The notes beneath the pieces are model-generated. The model saw only the letters and a program-made list of their open reading frames with translations. It was not told the DNA's origin and did not search any database. A stretch of 19,465 bases of DNA from PHAA01 sp034678805 (lineage in GTDB: Bacteria; Bacillota; Syntrophomonadia; Syntrophomonadales; Syntrophomonadaceae). Made by a program: the position numbers and the translations under genes. Numbering within the stretch: position 1 is the stretch's first letter; each line of letters opens with the position of its first letter. Positions 1-6,978 of this stretch are shown one piece after another. The stretch lies in assembly GCA_034678805.1 (NCBI GenBank), contig JAXDBN010000017.1:1-19465 (forward strand), given 5' to 3'.

Positions 1-33
1 AATATGGATATAACGTACTAAATACGAGGTATA

Positions 34-45
34 CTGTATATACAG
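34..45. repeat. 12-bp perfect palindrome upstream of the ANTAR-glnA promoter
   Basis: CTGTATATACAG is its own reverse complement. It ends 10 bases before the -35 hexamer at 56, so it sits around -57 to -46 relative to the predicted start site, where an activator could bind. It does not match the 17-bp GlnR/TnrA box, and it is 4 bases shorter than an E. coli-type LexA box. A role as operator is inference; the symmetry itself is seen directly. Confidence 0.4.
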
Positions 46-55
46 CCGGAGACTA

Positions 56-84
56 TTGTCAAATGCCTGGATGATCCCTATAAT
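56..84 (+). promoter_or_regulatory. Sigma-A promoter for the ANTAR regulator-glnA unit
   Basis: TTGTCA at 56-61 and a perfect TATAAT at 79-84 are separated by exactly 17 bases. Transcription should start near 91, giving a leader of about 94 bases before the GTG start at 185. No other equally good promoter is seen between here and glnA, so this probably drives both genes. Confidence 0.8.
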
Positions 85-107
85 TAACGCGGAACGATAT
101 AAACAAC

Positions 108-165
108 GGACGAAGGTGTCCATGGTCAGCTGTAGTCCCAGCTAAACCGTGGGCACTTATTTTTT
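108..165 (+). promoter_or_regulatory. Possible attenuator in the leader of the ANTAR regulator gene
   Basis: Two small hairpins with six-base loops follow the predicted start site. GGAC/GTCC closes loop GAAGGT (108-121), and AGCTG/CAGCT closes loop TAGTCC (128-143), with six bases between them. The second overlaps a weak terminator-like hairpin, GTCCCA (135-140) with TGGGCAC (150-156, one bulged C), followed by TTATTTTTT (157-165). The layout mimics an ANTAR-controlled attenuator. However, the loops lack the A at position 1 and the paired A1/G4 signature seen at 2167-2221, so autoregulation is only a possibility. Confidence 0.35.
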
Positions 166-184
166 AGGGGCAGGTGATGATGAT

Positions 185-745
185 GTGAAGCGGGCAACTA
201 TTTTAATCGGCGATGGCAAGGACACCAGCAGGCGGCGGTTGAGAGATCTACTGATTAGATCCGGCTATCTGGTAGAGGCAGAAGCGACCAACGCTCCGGA
301 ACTACTGCGGAAAGCTCGCACCATGTACCCTGACCTGGTTATCATGGATTCAGGACTGGAGGGGGGGAGCATCCCTGAGATTGCCGGCATTATTGAAGGA
401 GACGCTATCAGCAGTGTATTGGTCCTGGTTCATGGCAACATATCACGGGTACCAGAAGATATCGCTCACGTGCAGGCACCCTATACAGAAGAAACCTTGC
501 TGGCAGTAATAGAAATATTGTTACTCTACCAGACCCGTCTATCCTCAGCCCGTGAAGAAGTACTGGCATTAAAGGATAGTCTGCAGACCCGTAAAAATGT
601 TGAACAAGCCAAGGGGATATTAATGAAACAGCTGGGAGTGGACGAAGCCGAAGCTTACCGTACCATGCAAAAGGAGAGTATGAATCGCAGCATGTCTATG
701 AAAGACCTGGCCAAAGCAATTATAGCCGCGTTTAAACAACAATAA
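185..745 (+). CDS. ANTAR-domain RNA-binding antiterminator with degenerate receiver domain (NitR-like)
   Basis: Predicted to bind paired hexaloop hairpins in mRNA leaders and prevent transcription termination. GTG at 185 is preferred over the in-frame GTG at 149 because AGGTG (172-176) lies 8 bases upstream; this gives about 186 residues. Residues 1-120 have a receiver-like fold with the acceptor-type Asp at about 55 (IMDSG). The usual DD pair is reduced to GD, the Thr/Ser switch position is not evident, and the conserved KP is AP (QAPY). The last ~60 residues are a classic ANTAR domain with the EQAKGILM motif. The gene ends 19 bases before glnA. A NitR protein of this type is known beside glnA and the glutamate synthase genes in solventogenic clostridia. 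The domain call is secure; the target, the leader at 2165-2254, is inferred. Confidence 0.9.
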   Translation: MKRATILIGDGKDTSRRRLRDLLIRSGYLVEAEATNAPELLRKARTMYPDLVIMDSGLEGGSIPEIAGIIEGDAISSVLVLVHGNISRVPEDIAHVQAPYTEETLLAVIEILLLYQTRLSSAREEVLALKDSLQTRKNVEQAKGILMKQLGVDEAEAYRTMQKESMNRSMSMKDLAKAIIAAFKQQ

Positions 746-764
746 TTCGAGAGGAGAGATTGCT

Positions 765-2093
765 ATGATCGATAAGAAACAAGAAATAATCAATAAGGTT
801 CGAGAAAACGATGTAAGGTTTATTCGACTGCAGTTTACTGACATTGCCGGGGTTATGAAAAACCTGGCAGTCCCCATCAGCCAGTTAGAGAAGGCTTTAG
901 ATGGCGAAATAATGTTTGACGGCTCATCCATTAACGGTTTTGCTGATATATCAGAATCCGATATGTACCTGGTTCCCGACCTGGATACCTTTGTAATATT
1001 CCCATGGAGATCGGCTAATGGCAAAGTAGCCCGCTTAATTTGCGATATTTATCTGCCAGATGGTACACCTTTTGCAGGCTGTCCCCGAAATAATCTGAAA
1101 AGGGTGCTGAAAGAAGCAGCTGAATTAGGGTATTCCATGCAGGTCGGACCAGAGGCTGAATTTTTTCTATTCCTGTCTGACGAAAAAGGTCATGCCACTA
1201 CGCAGGTTCAAGATGAAGCCGGTTATTTTGACCTAGCTCCAATTGATCTTGGTGAGAATGCCCGTCGTGACATGGATATCACCCTGGAAGAGATGGGCTT
1301 TGAAATTGAGGCCTCCCACCATGAGGTCGCTCCCGGACAGCATGAAATCGATTTTAAATACGGTCACGCTCTGCAAGTAGCTGATGCTATAATGACCTTT
1401 AAACTGGTGGTGCGTTCCATTGCGCAGCGTCACGGTCTGCATGCTTCCTTCATGCCAAAACCGATATTCGGCATAAATGGTTCCGGTATGCACACTCACC
1501 AGTCGTTATTTAAAGAAGGGCAGAATTCTTTTTACGATCCTAATGGTCCGGATCAATTAAGCGATACAGCCCGGAACTATATGGGCGGTATCCTTAAACA
1601 TGCCAGATCATTCGCTGCTATCACCAATCCAACAGTAAACTCCTATAAGCGTTTGGTACCAGGTTACGAAGCACCTGTAAATATAGCCTGGTCAGGGGCC
1701 AATCGCAGCTGCCTGGTAAGGGTTCCAGCTAAACGTGGGGCCAGCACCCGAATTGAGGTCAGAAACCCCGATCCGACCTGTAATCCATATTTAGCTATGG
1801 CAGTTATGTTGACCGCTGGTTTGGATGGGATTAAAAACAAAATCGAACCTCCGGCGGCTGTGGACCGCAATATTTACAAAATGGAAGCCAATGAGAGAGA
1901 CATGCTGGGTATTGGAAGTCTTCCCGGCAACCTCTTGGAGGCCTTACAAGAGCTAGATAAAAACGAATTAATTAAGGGGGCCCTGGGACCCCACATTTAT
2001 GAGAAGTTCCGCGAAGGTAAACTGGAAGAATGGGAAGAGTTTAATATCCAAGTAACTCCATGGGAGGTAGCCAGTTATCTAACCAAATTTTAA
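765..2093 (+). CDS. glnA: Glutamine synthetase, type I (alpha subclass)
   Basis: Makes glutamine from glutamate, ammonia and ATP in the cytoplasm as a dodecamer. At 442 residues it has normal GSI-alpha length, without the insertion and adenylylation site of the beta class. Visible landmarks are the latch loop FDGSSINGF, metal-binding GPEAEFF, NGSGMHTH, the flap NPTVNSYKRLVPGYEAP with its catalytic Glu, and the ATP-site NRS and EVRNPDP segments. GAGGAG at 751-756 supports the ATG. One oddity: where the B. subtilis enzyme has Arg62, needed for glutamine feedback inhibition, this protein has Asp61 (GFADISESDM). It lies directly behind the ANTAR gene and probably shares its transcript. A separate promoter and leader for gltB follow. 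Confidence 0.97.
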   Translation: MIDKKQEIINKVRENDVRFIRLQFTDIAGVMKNLAVPISQLEKALDGEIMFDGSSINGFADISESDMYLVPDLDTFVIFPWRSANGKVARLICDIYLPDGTPFAGCPRNNLKRVLKEAAELGYSMQVGPEAEFFLFLSDEKGHATTQVQDEAGYFDLAPIDLGENARRDMDITLEEMGFEIEASHHEVAPGQHEIDFKYGHALQVADAIMTFKLVVRSIAQRHGLHASFMPKPIFGINGSGMHTHQSLFKEGQNSFYDPNGPDQLSDTARNYMGGILKHARSFAAITNPTVNSYKRLVPGYEAPVNIAWSGANRSCLVRVPAKRGASTRIEVRNPDPTCNPYLAMAVMLTAGLDGIKNKIEPPAAVDRNIYKMEANERDMLGIGSLPGNLLEALQELDKNELIKGALGPHIYEKFREGKLEEWEEFNIQVTPWEVASYLTKF

Positions 2094-2097
2094 GGCA

Positions 2098-2107
2098 ATG
2101 TATACAT
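2098..2107. repeat. Small palindrome just after glnA
   Basis: ATGTATACAT is a 10-bp perfect palindrome starting five bases after the glnA stop codon. It is nested within AAGGCA (2092-2097) and TGCCTT (2120-2126 region), which can also pair. No T-tract follows, so this is not a terminator. It may be an operator for the gltB promoter or chance symmetry. Confidence 0.25.
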
Positions 2108-2126
2108 TATATTTGACCGTTATGCC

Positions 2127-2155
2127 TTGTATCCCGCACCGACAGCCATTACAAT
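2127..2155 (+). promoter_or_regulatory. Candidate promoter for gltB-gltD-carA-carB
   Basis: TTGTAT (2127-2132) and TACAAT (2150-2155) are 17 bases apart. The -10 matches consensus at five of six positions; the -35 is weak (three of six). The predicted start, near 2162, falls just before the first ANTAR-type hairpin, which is where a regulated leader should begin. Read-through from glnA is an alternative or additional source of transcripts. Confidence 0.45.
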
Positions 2156-2164
2156 AACACTGAC

Positions 2165-2225
2165 GGGATGCAACGGAGCGTCTTAAACAAAAGGAAAACA
2201 TGCTTATATTTGGGCAATGGAGTCC
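2165..2225 (+). promoter_or_regulatory. ANTAR target RNA: tandem hexaloop hairpins in the gltB leader
   Basis: The first hairpin is GATGC (2167-2171), loop AACGGA (2172-2177), GCGTC (2178-2182), and two outer G-U pairs can extend it. The second is GGGC (2212-2215), loop AATGGA (2216-2221), GTCC (2222-2225), with one G-U pair. Both loops have A at position 1 and G at position 4, the reported invariant bases of ANTAR RNA targets, and they differ at only one base. The 29-base linker is A-rich. The 3' arm of the second hairpin is the start of the terminator's 5' arm, so hairpin 2 and the terminator cannot coexist. This is the expected antitermination geometry. Confidence 0.75.
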
Positions 2226-2254
2226 TCAGCACCTATGGGTGTTGAGGACTTTTT
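2221..2254 (+). terminator. Intrinsic terminator/attenuator upstream of gltB
   Basis: AGTCCTCAGCACC (2221-2233) pairs with GGTGTTGAGGACT (2238-2250) over 13 positions (one G-U) around loop TATG. Five Ts follow (2250-2254). It lies 137 bases before gltB and overlaps the second ANTAR-type hairpin. The best reading is a regulated attenuator for gltB; ending glnA transcripts could be a second role. Confidence 0.85.
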
Positions 2255-2391
2255 AACGATTATAAATAGCATATACGGATGCAAGACGCTAATTTTTGAT
2301 GTAATGATCATCGCTTGCAAATAACATATAAAATAATAAAAAGAGTGTATATGTATAATTCCATAGGAGTATTACCAATGAGGGTGAGAAT
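2255..2391 (+). other. Rest of the gltB leader, with a possible five-codon ORF
   Basis: AAGACGCT (2283-2290) is perfectly complementary to AGCGTCTT (2178-2185), which includes the 3' arm of the first ANTAR-type hairpin. A refolding after read-through is therefore possible. AGGAG (2365-2369) is spaced 8 bases before an ATG at 2378 that encodes MRVRI and stops at 2393-2395, overlapping the gltB ATG as ATGA. The gltB ATG has its own AGGGTG at 2381-2386. The mini-ORF could couple translation or be accidental. Confidence 0.3.
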
Positions 2392-5300
2392 ATGAATAAT
2401 GCTTTACCAAAGAAACAAGGATTATACGACCCGGCTTTTGAACATGATGCTTGCGGTATGGGTTTTGTAGTCAATATTAAAGGAGATAAATCACATGATG
2501 TAATCGAAGACGCCCTAACTGTTTTAGAAAACCTCAGCCACCGCGGTGCCAGCGGCGCGGATGAAAATACCGGTGATGGTGCTGGTATTATGCTGCAATT
2601 ACCCCATGGGTTCTTTAAGAGGGAATGCCAGGTATTAGGATTTGATTTGCCCGAGTCGGGTGATTATGGTGTGGGCATGATTTTTGCTCATCGGTATGAT
2701 GACTTTCGGAAAACCCAGATGGGTATCTTCACCCGTATTATCGAGGAGGAAGGCCAGCATATTCTGGGATGGAGAGAAGTCCCCATCGATAAATGTACCA
2801 TTGGCGAATCTGCCCAGGCAGTGATGCCTTACTTTATTCAGGTGTTTATTGGGCGGGGTTTAGGTACTGAAGATGGAATGGATTTTGAAAGGAAATTGTA
2901 TGTAATTCGTAAAAGAGCGGAGAAAGTAATAATTCCGATGTGCGAGGAAAAGGGTGGTGCTTTCTACATCACCAGCCTGTCATCAAAAACCATTGTTTAC
3001 AAAGGTATGCTGACTGCTGAACAGTTAAGAAATTTCTATCTTGACCTATCTGATTTGGATTTCACCTCAGCCTTGGCTATGGTACATTCCCGATTTAGTA
3101 CCAATACCTTTCCCAGTTGGGAACGGGCTCACCCTAATCGTTTTATCGTTCATAACGGAGAAATCAATACCATTCGCGGCAATGTTAACTGGATGAAAGC
3201 CAGGCAGAAGGTAATAGAATCTAATTTATTCGATGATATTACCAAGGTTTATCCGGTTATTGACGAGTCAGGTAGTGATTCGGCTATGTTTGATAACTGC
3301 CTGGAGTTTCTTCACCTGACCGGGAGATCACTGCCCCATAGCATTATGATGATGATCCCCGAACCTTGGGAGAATAATGAACTTATTTCGGCAGAACGCA
3401 GGGAATTTTATAGATTCAATAATTTCATTATGGAACCATGGGATGGACCGGCAGCAATAGGTTTCTCCGATGGGGTTATTATCGGTGGGGTTCTGGATCG
3501 TAATGGGCTACGTCCTGCACGTTATTATATCACCAATGATGATCGGGTGATTCTGGCTTCGGAGGTCGGGGTAATAGATATAAAACCGGATAACGTCAAA
3601 TACAAGGGAAGACTGGAACCCGGTAAAATGCTTTTGATAGATACGGCAGCTCAGCGAATCGTATCTGATGAGGAAATAAAAACAAATGTGGCCCAATTAC
3701 ATCCATATCAAAAATGGAACCAACAGCACATTGCCAGTATGGAAAATATTCAGTCTGGTATGAATTATGAAGATCCGGGGCTTGGTGATATATTGCAGCA
3801 GCAGAAGGTTTTCGGTTATACATTCGAGGATATTGAACAGACTATCAGACCTATGGCGCTCAGGGGAGAGGATCCGGTTGGTTCAATGGGAATGGATTCA
3901 CCGCTGGCAGTACTATCGGAGCAACCACAGATGCTGTACCTCTATTTTAAGCAATTGTTTGCACAAGTAACCAATCCACCCATTGACGGGATTCGGGAAG
4001 AGATTGTCACCTCCAGCAGCTTGCCATTAGGAAATACCGGGAATTTGTTGGATCCTGGGCGTTCCAATTCAGCCTGTATTTTATTGGAGCATCCTATATT
4101 AACCGATGAACAGCTAAATAATATCCGGCATTTAGATAATACCAGGTTTAAAACTACTACGATTTCCATTTTATACAAAGTAAATGACGGCGCCAGGTCG
4201 ATGAATCGTTCCCTTGAAAGAGTCTTTCGGGAAGCTGATAGTGCCATTAGAGAAGGAAGTAATATTATAGTTCTCTCCGATAGAGGGGCAAATGAGAACT
4301 TGGCCCCCATTCCTGCTCTGCTGGCGGCAGCGGGATTACACCATTATTTGACCCGCAAAGAGATTCGAACCAATGTGGGAATTGTGCTGGAGTCCGGCGA
4401 ACCGCGTGAAGTGCACCATTTCTGCACTCTGATAGGTTATGGTGTTACTGCTATCAATCCGTATCTTTGCCTGGCTACTGTCAAACAGATTTGTGAACAG
4501 GGTCAATCCGAAGGACTAAATTATGAAGCCGCTCAAAAACATTACGTCAAGGCCGCGGTAAAGGGCATGTTAAAAGTTTTGACCAAAATGGGTATCTCCA
4601 CCATGCGCAGTTATCACGGAGCCCAAATATTTGAAGCGGTTGGACTTAGTCAGGAGTTGGTCGACAAATATTTTACCATGACCCCATCAAGATTAGAGGG
4701 TATTGGATTGGAAGAAATAGCCGAGGAAAGTAAAATGCGCCATGACAGTGCATTCATAGAGAATAATCCTACCCGGGATACACTGGAGATAGGCGGTTAT
4801 TTCCAGTGTAAAGACAATGGGGAAATCCACATGTACAATCCTGAAACCATCTATCTGTTGCAGCGAGCATGCCGCGAGGCTAACTATGATTTATATAAGG
4901 AGTTCTCACATTTAATTAACGAAGACAAGATCTATACCCTGCGCAGCATGCTGGAGTTCAATATAAATCCCGGGGATACAATCCCCATAGAAGAGGTCGA
5001 ATCGGTTGACTCAATCGTGAAAAGATTTAGAACCGGGGCCATGTCATATGGTTCTATAAGTAAAGAAGCCCATGAATGTCTGGCCATTGCCATGAATCGT
5101 CTAGGGGGCAAGAGCAACTGCGGGGAAGGTGGAGAGGACCCAGCTCGCTATTACCCGGACAAAAATGGGGATTCCCGCAATAGTGCTATCAAGCAGGTGG
5201 CATCTGGCCGGTTCGGGGTAACCAGCAATTACCTGGTCCATGCTCAAGAATTACAGATAAAAATGGCCCAGGGTGCGAAACCTGGGGAGGGTGGTCAGTT

Positions 5301-6930
5301 GCCGGGCGGAAAGGTTTTTCCCGCCATAGCCAAAGTACGTCATTCTACTCCGGGGGTTGATTTAATATCACCACCACCGCACCATGATATTTATTCAATC
5401 GAAGACCTGGGGGAATTGATTCACGACCTCAAGAATGCTAACCAGCATGCTGATATAAGCGTAAAGTTGGCTGCGGAAGTGGGAGTAGGAACCATTGCCG
5501 CCGGTGTGGCTAAAGGTAAAGCGGATGTCATCTTGATTAGTGGATATGATGGCGGAACCGGCGCTTCACCCAGAACCAGTATTAGAAACGCTGGTTTACC
5601 ATGGGAGTTAGGATTAACCGAGGTCCATCAGACCCTGGTCTTAAATCGTTTGCGTGACCGGGTCGCGTTGGAAACGGACGGTAAGTTGCTGTCCGGCCGG
5701 GACGTCGTCATAGCTGCCATGTTGGGAGCGGAGGAATTTGGTTTCGCTACTGCACCGTTAATCACATTGGGTTGTGTTATGATGAGGGTTTGCAATCTGA
5801 ATACCTGTCCAGTGGGCATAGCTACCCAAGACGAAGAATTGCGCAGGAATTTTGCCGGCAAACCTGAACACGTAGAGAACTTTATGCGTTTTGTTGCCCA
5901 GGAAATGCGTGAAATTATGGCCCGGTTAGGCTTCCGCACTATTCGTGAAATGGTTGGCCGCACTGACAAGCTCAGACAAAAAGAAGTAAAACATTGGAAG
6001 GCATCGCGATTGAACTTAGCGGCACTGTTATATCAACCCTATGCCGGCTCTGATGTGGGCCGCAGCAAAACCAAAGCTCAGAATCATATGCTTGAAAAAG
6101 CATTGGATGTCCGTAAGCTGATCAGAATGTGTCAACCGGCTTTGCAAGATACAAAGCCGATTCGTGCGAAACTTAAAATAAATAACGTGGACCGGGTAGT
6201 CGGTACTCTAATTGGAAGCGAGATCACAAAAAAATATGGTGAAGATGGGCTTCCGGAGGATACTCTCAAACTGACTTTTGTCGGTTCTGCCGGTCAAAGT
6301 TTCGGTGCCTTTACACCCAGAGGGATGACCCTGGAACTTGAAGGTGATGCTAACGATTATATTGGTAAAGGGCTATCCGGAAGCAAAGTAATAGTGTATC
6401 CGCCTCATGGAAGTGTATTGAAAGCTGAGGATAATATTATAGTCGGCAACGTGGCTTTTTATGGGGCTACTTCTGGTGAAGCCTATATCAACGGTATCGC
6501 GGGAGAGCGTTTCTGTGTAAGAAACAGCGGACTCCAAGCCGTGGTAGAGGGAGTTGGTGACCACGGCTGCGAGTATATGACAGGGGGCAGAGTTATCATC
6601 CTCGGTAAAACCGGTCGTAATTTTGCCGCAGGAATGTCGGGCGGTATCGCTTATGTACTTGATTTTGATGCCAAACTCTGCAACCAATCTATGGTGTTGC
6701 TGGAAAAACTCACTGATCCTGAAGAGATAAAAGAAGTTGAAGAATCTGTGCGCCGGCATGTATATTACACTGACAGTTCTTTAGGCCGCCAGGTCTTGAA
6801 TCGATGGGAGCAATACGTACCAAGATTTACGCGAATAATTCCGGTTGAATATAAACGCATTTTGGAAAATGAGATCCGCGAACAAAGTCGGATATCCACA
6901 GAAAGCAATATTTACCGAGACCCGGTATAA
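2392..6930 (+). CDS. gltB: Glutamate synthase, large (alpha) subunit
   Basis: Releases ammonia from glutamine and joins it to 2-oxoglutarate to form glutamate. The 1512 residues match the usual length. Residues 1-20 look like a cleaved propeptide, leaving Cys21 (HDACGMGF) as the N-terminal nucleophile of the class II amidotransferase domain (about 21-430). A central linker region follows. The FMN synthase domain (about 820-1200) contains CGEGGEDP and the 3Fe-4S cysteines C1128, C1134 and C1139 (GCVMMRVCNLNTCPVG). The C-terminal beta-helix domain (about 1250-1470) is Gly-rich. AGGGTG precedes the ATG. It is the first gene of the probable gltBD-carAB operon, behind the attenuator at 2221-2254. 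Confidence 0.97.
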   Translation: MNNALPKKQGLYDPAFEHDACGMGFVVNIKGDKSHDVIEDALTVLENLSHRGASGADENTGDGAGIMLQLPHGFFKRECQVLGFDLPESGDYGVGMIFAHRYDDFRKTQMGIFTRIIEEEGQHILGWREVPIDKCTIGESAQAVMPYFIQVFIGRGLGTEDGMDFERKLYVIRKRAEKVIIPMCEEKGGAFYITSLSSKTIVYKGMLTAEQLRNFYLDLSDLDFTSALAMVHSRFSTNTFPSWERAHPNRFIVHNGEINTIRGNVNWMKARQKVIESNLFDDITKVYPVIDESGSDSAMFDNCLEFLHLTGRSLPHSIMMMIPEPWENNELISAERREFYRFNNFIMEPWDGPAAIGFSDGVIIGGVLDRNGLRPARYYITNDDRVILASEVGVIDIKPDNVKYKGRLEPGKMLLIDTAAQRIVSDEEIKTNVAQLHPYQKWNQQHIASMENIQSGMNYEDPGLGDILQQQKVFGYTFEDIEQTIRPMALRGEDPVGSMGMDSPLAVLSEQPQMLYLYFKQLFAQVTNPPIDGIREEIVTSSSLPLGNTGNLLDPGRSNSACILLEHPILTDEQLNNIRHLDNTRFKTTTISILYKVNDGARSMNRSLERVFREADSAIREGSNIIVLSDRGANENLAPIPALLAAAGLHHYLTRKEIRTNVGIVLESGEPREVHHFCTLIGYGVTAINPYLCLATVKQICEQGQSEGLNYEAAQKHYVKAAVKGMLKVLTKMGISTMRSYHGAQIFEAVGLSQELVDKYFTMTPSRLEGIGLEEIAEESKMRHDSAFIENNPTRDTLEIGGYFQCKDNGEIHMYNPETIYLLQRACREANYDLYKEFSHLINEDKIYTLRSMLEFNINPGDTIPIEEVESVDSIVKRFRTGAMSYGSISKEAHECLAIAMNRLGGKSNCGEGGEDPARYYPDKNGDSRNSAIKQVASGRFGVTSNYLVHAQELQIKMAQGAKPGEGGQLPGGKVFPAIAKVRHSTPGVDLISPPPHHDIYSIEDLGELIHDLKNANQHADISVKLAAEVGVGTIAAGVAKGKADVILISGYDGGTGASPRTSIRNAGLPWELGLTEVHQTLVLNRLRDRVALETDGKLLSGRDVVIAAMLGAEEFGFATAPLITLGCVMMRVCNLNTCPVGIATQDEELRRNFAGKPEHVENFMRFVAQEMREIMARLGFRTIREMVGRTDKLRQKEVKHWKASRLNLAALLYQPYAGSDVGRSKTKAQNHMLEKALDVRKLIRMCQPALQDTKPIRAKLKINNVDRVVGTLIGSEITKKYGEDGLPEDTLKLTFVGSAGQSFGAFTPRGMTLELEGDANDYIGKGLSGSKVIVYPPHGSVLKAEDNIIVGNVAFYGATSGEAYINGIAGERFCVRNSGLQAVVEGVGDHGCEYMTGGRVIILGKTGRNFAAGMSGGIAYVLDFDAKLCNQSMVLLEKLTDPEEIKEVEESVRRHVYYTDSSLGRQVLNRWEQYVPRFTRIIPVEYKRILENEIREQSRISTESNIYRDPV

Positions 6931-6978
6931 GAATTGCCGCTGTACTAACTGAGAACACATGTTAAGGTGGGACAGAAT

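Noticed and set aside
2315..2359. A promoter immediately before gltB (TTGCAA and TATAAT-like hexamers)
   Set aside because: No pair has acceptable spacing; the TATAAT at 2354 would start transcription at the ribosome binding site.
6967..6978. GTG start for gltD at 6967
   Set aside because: The GTG is part of the ribosome binding site AAGGTGG that serves the ATG at 6979; the family normally begins MGK.
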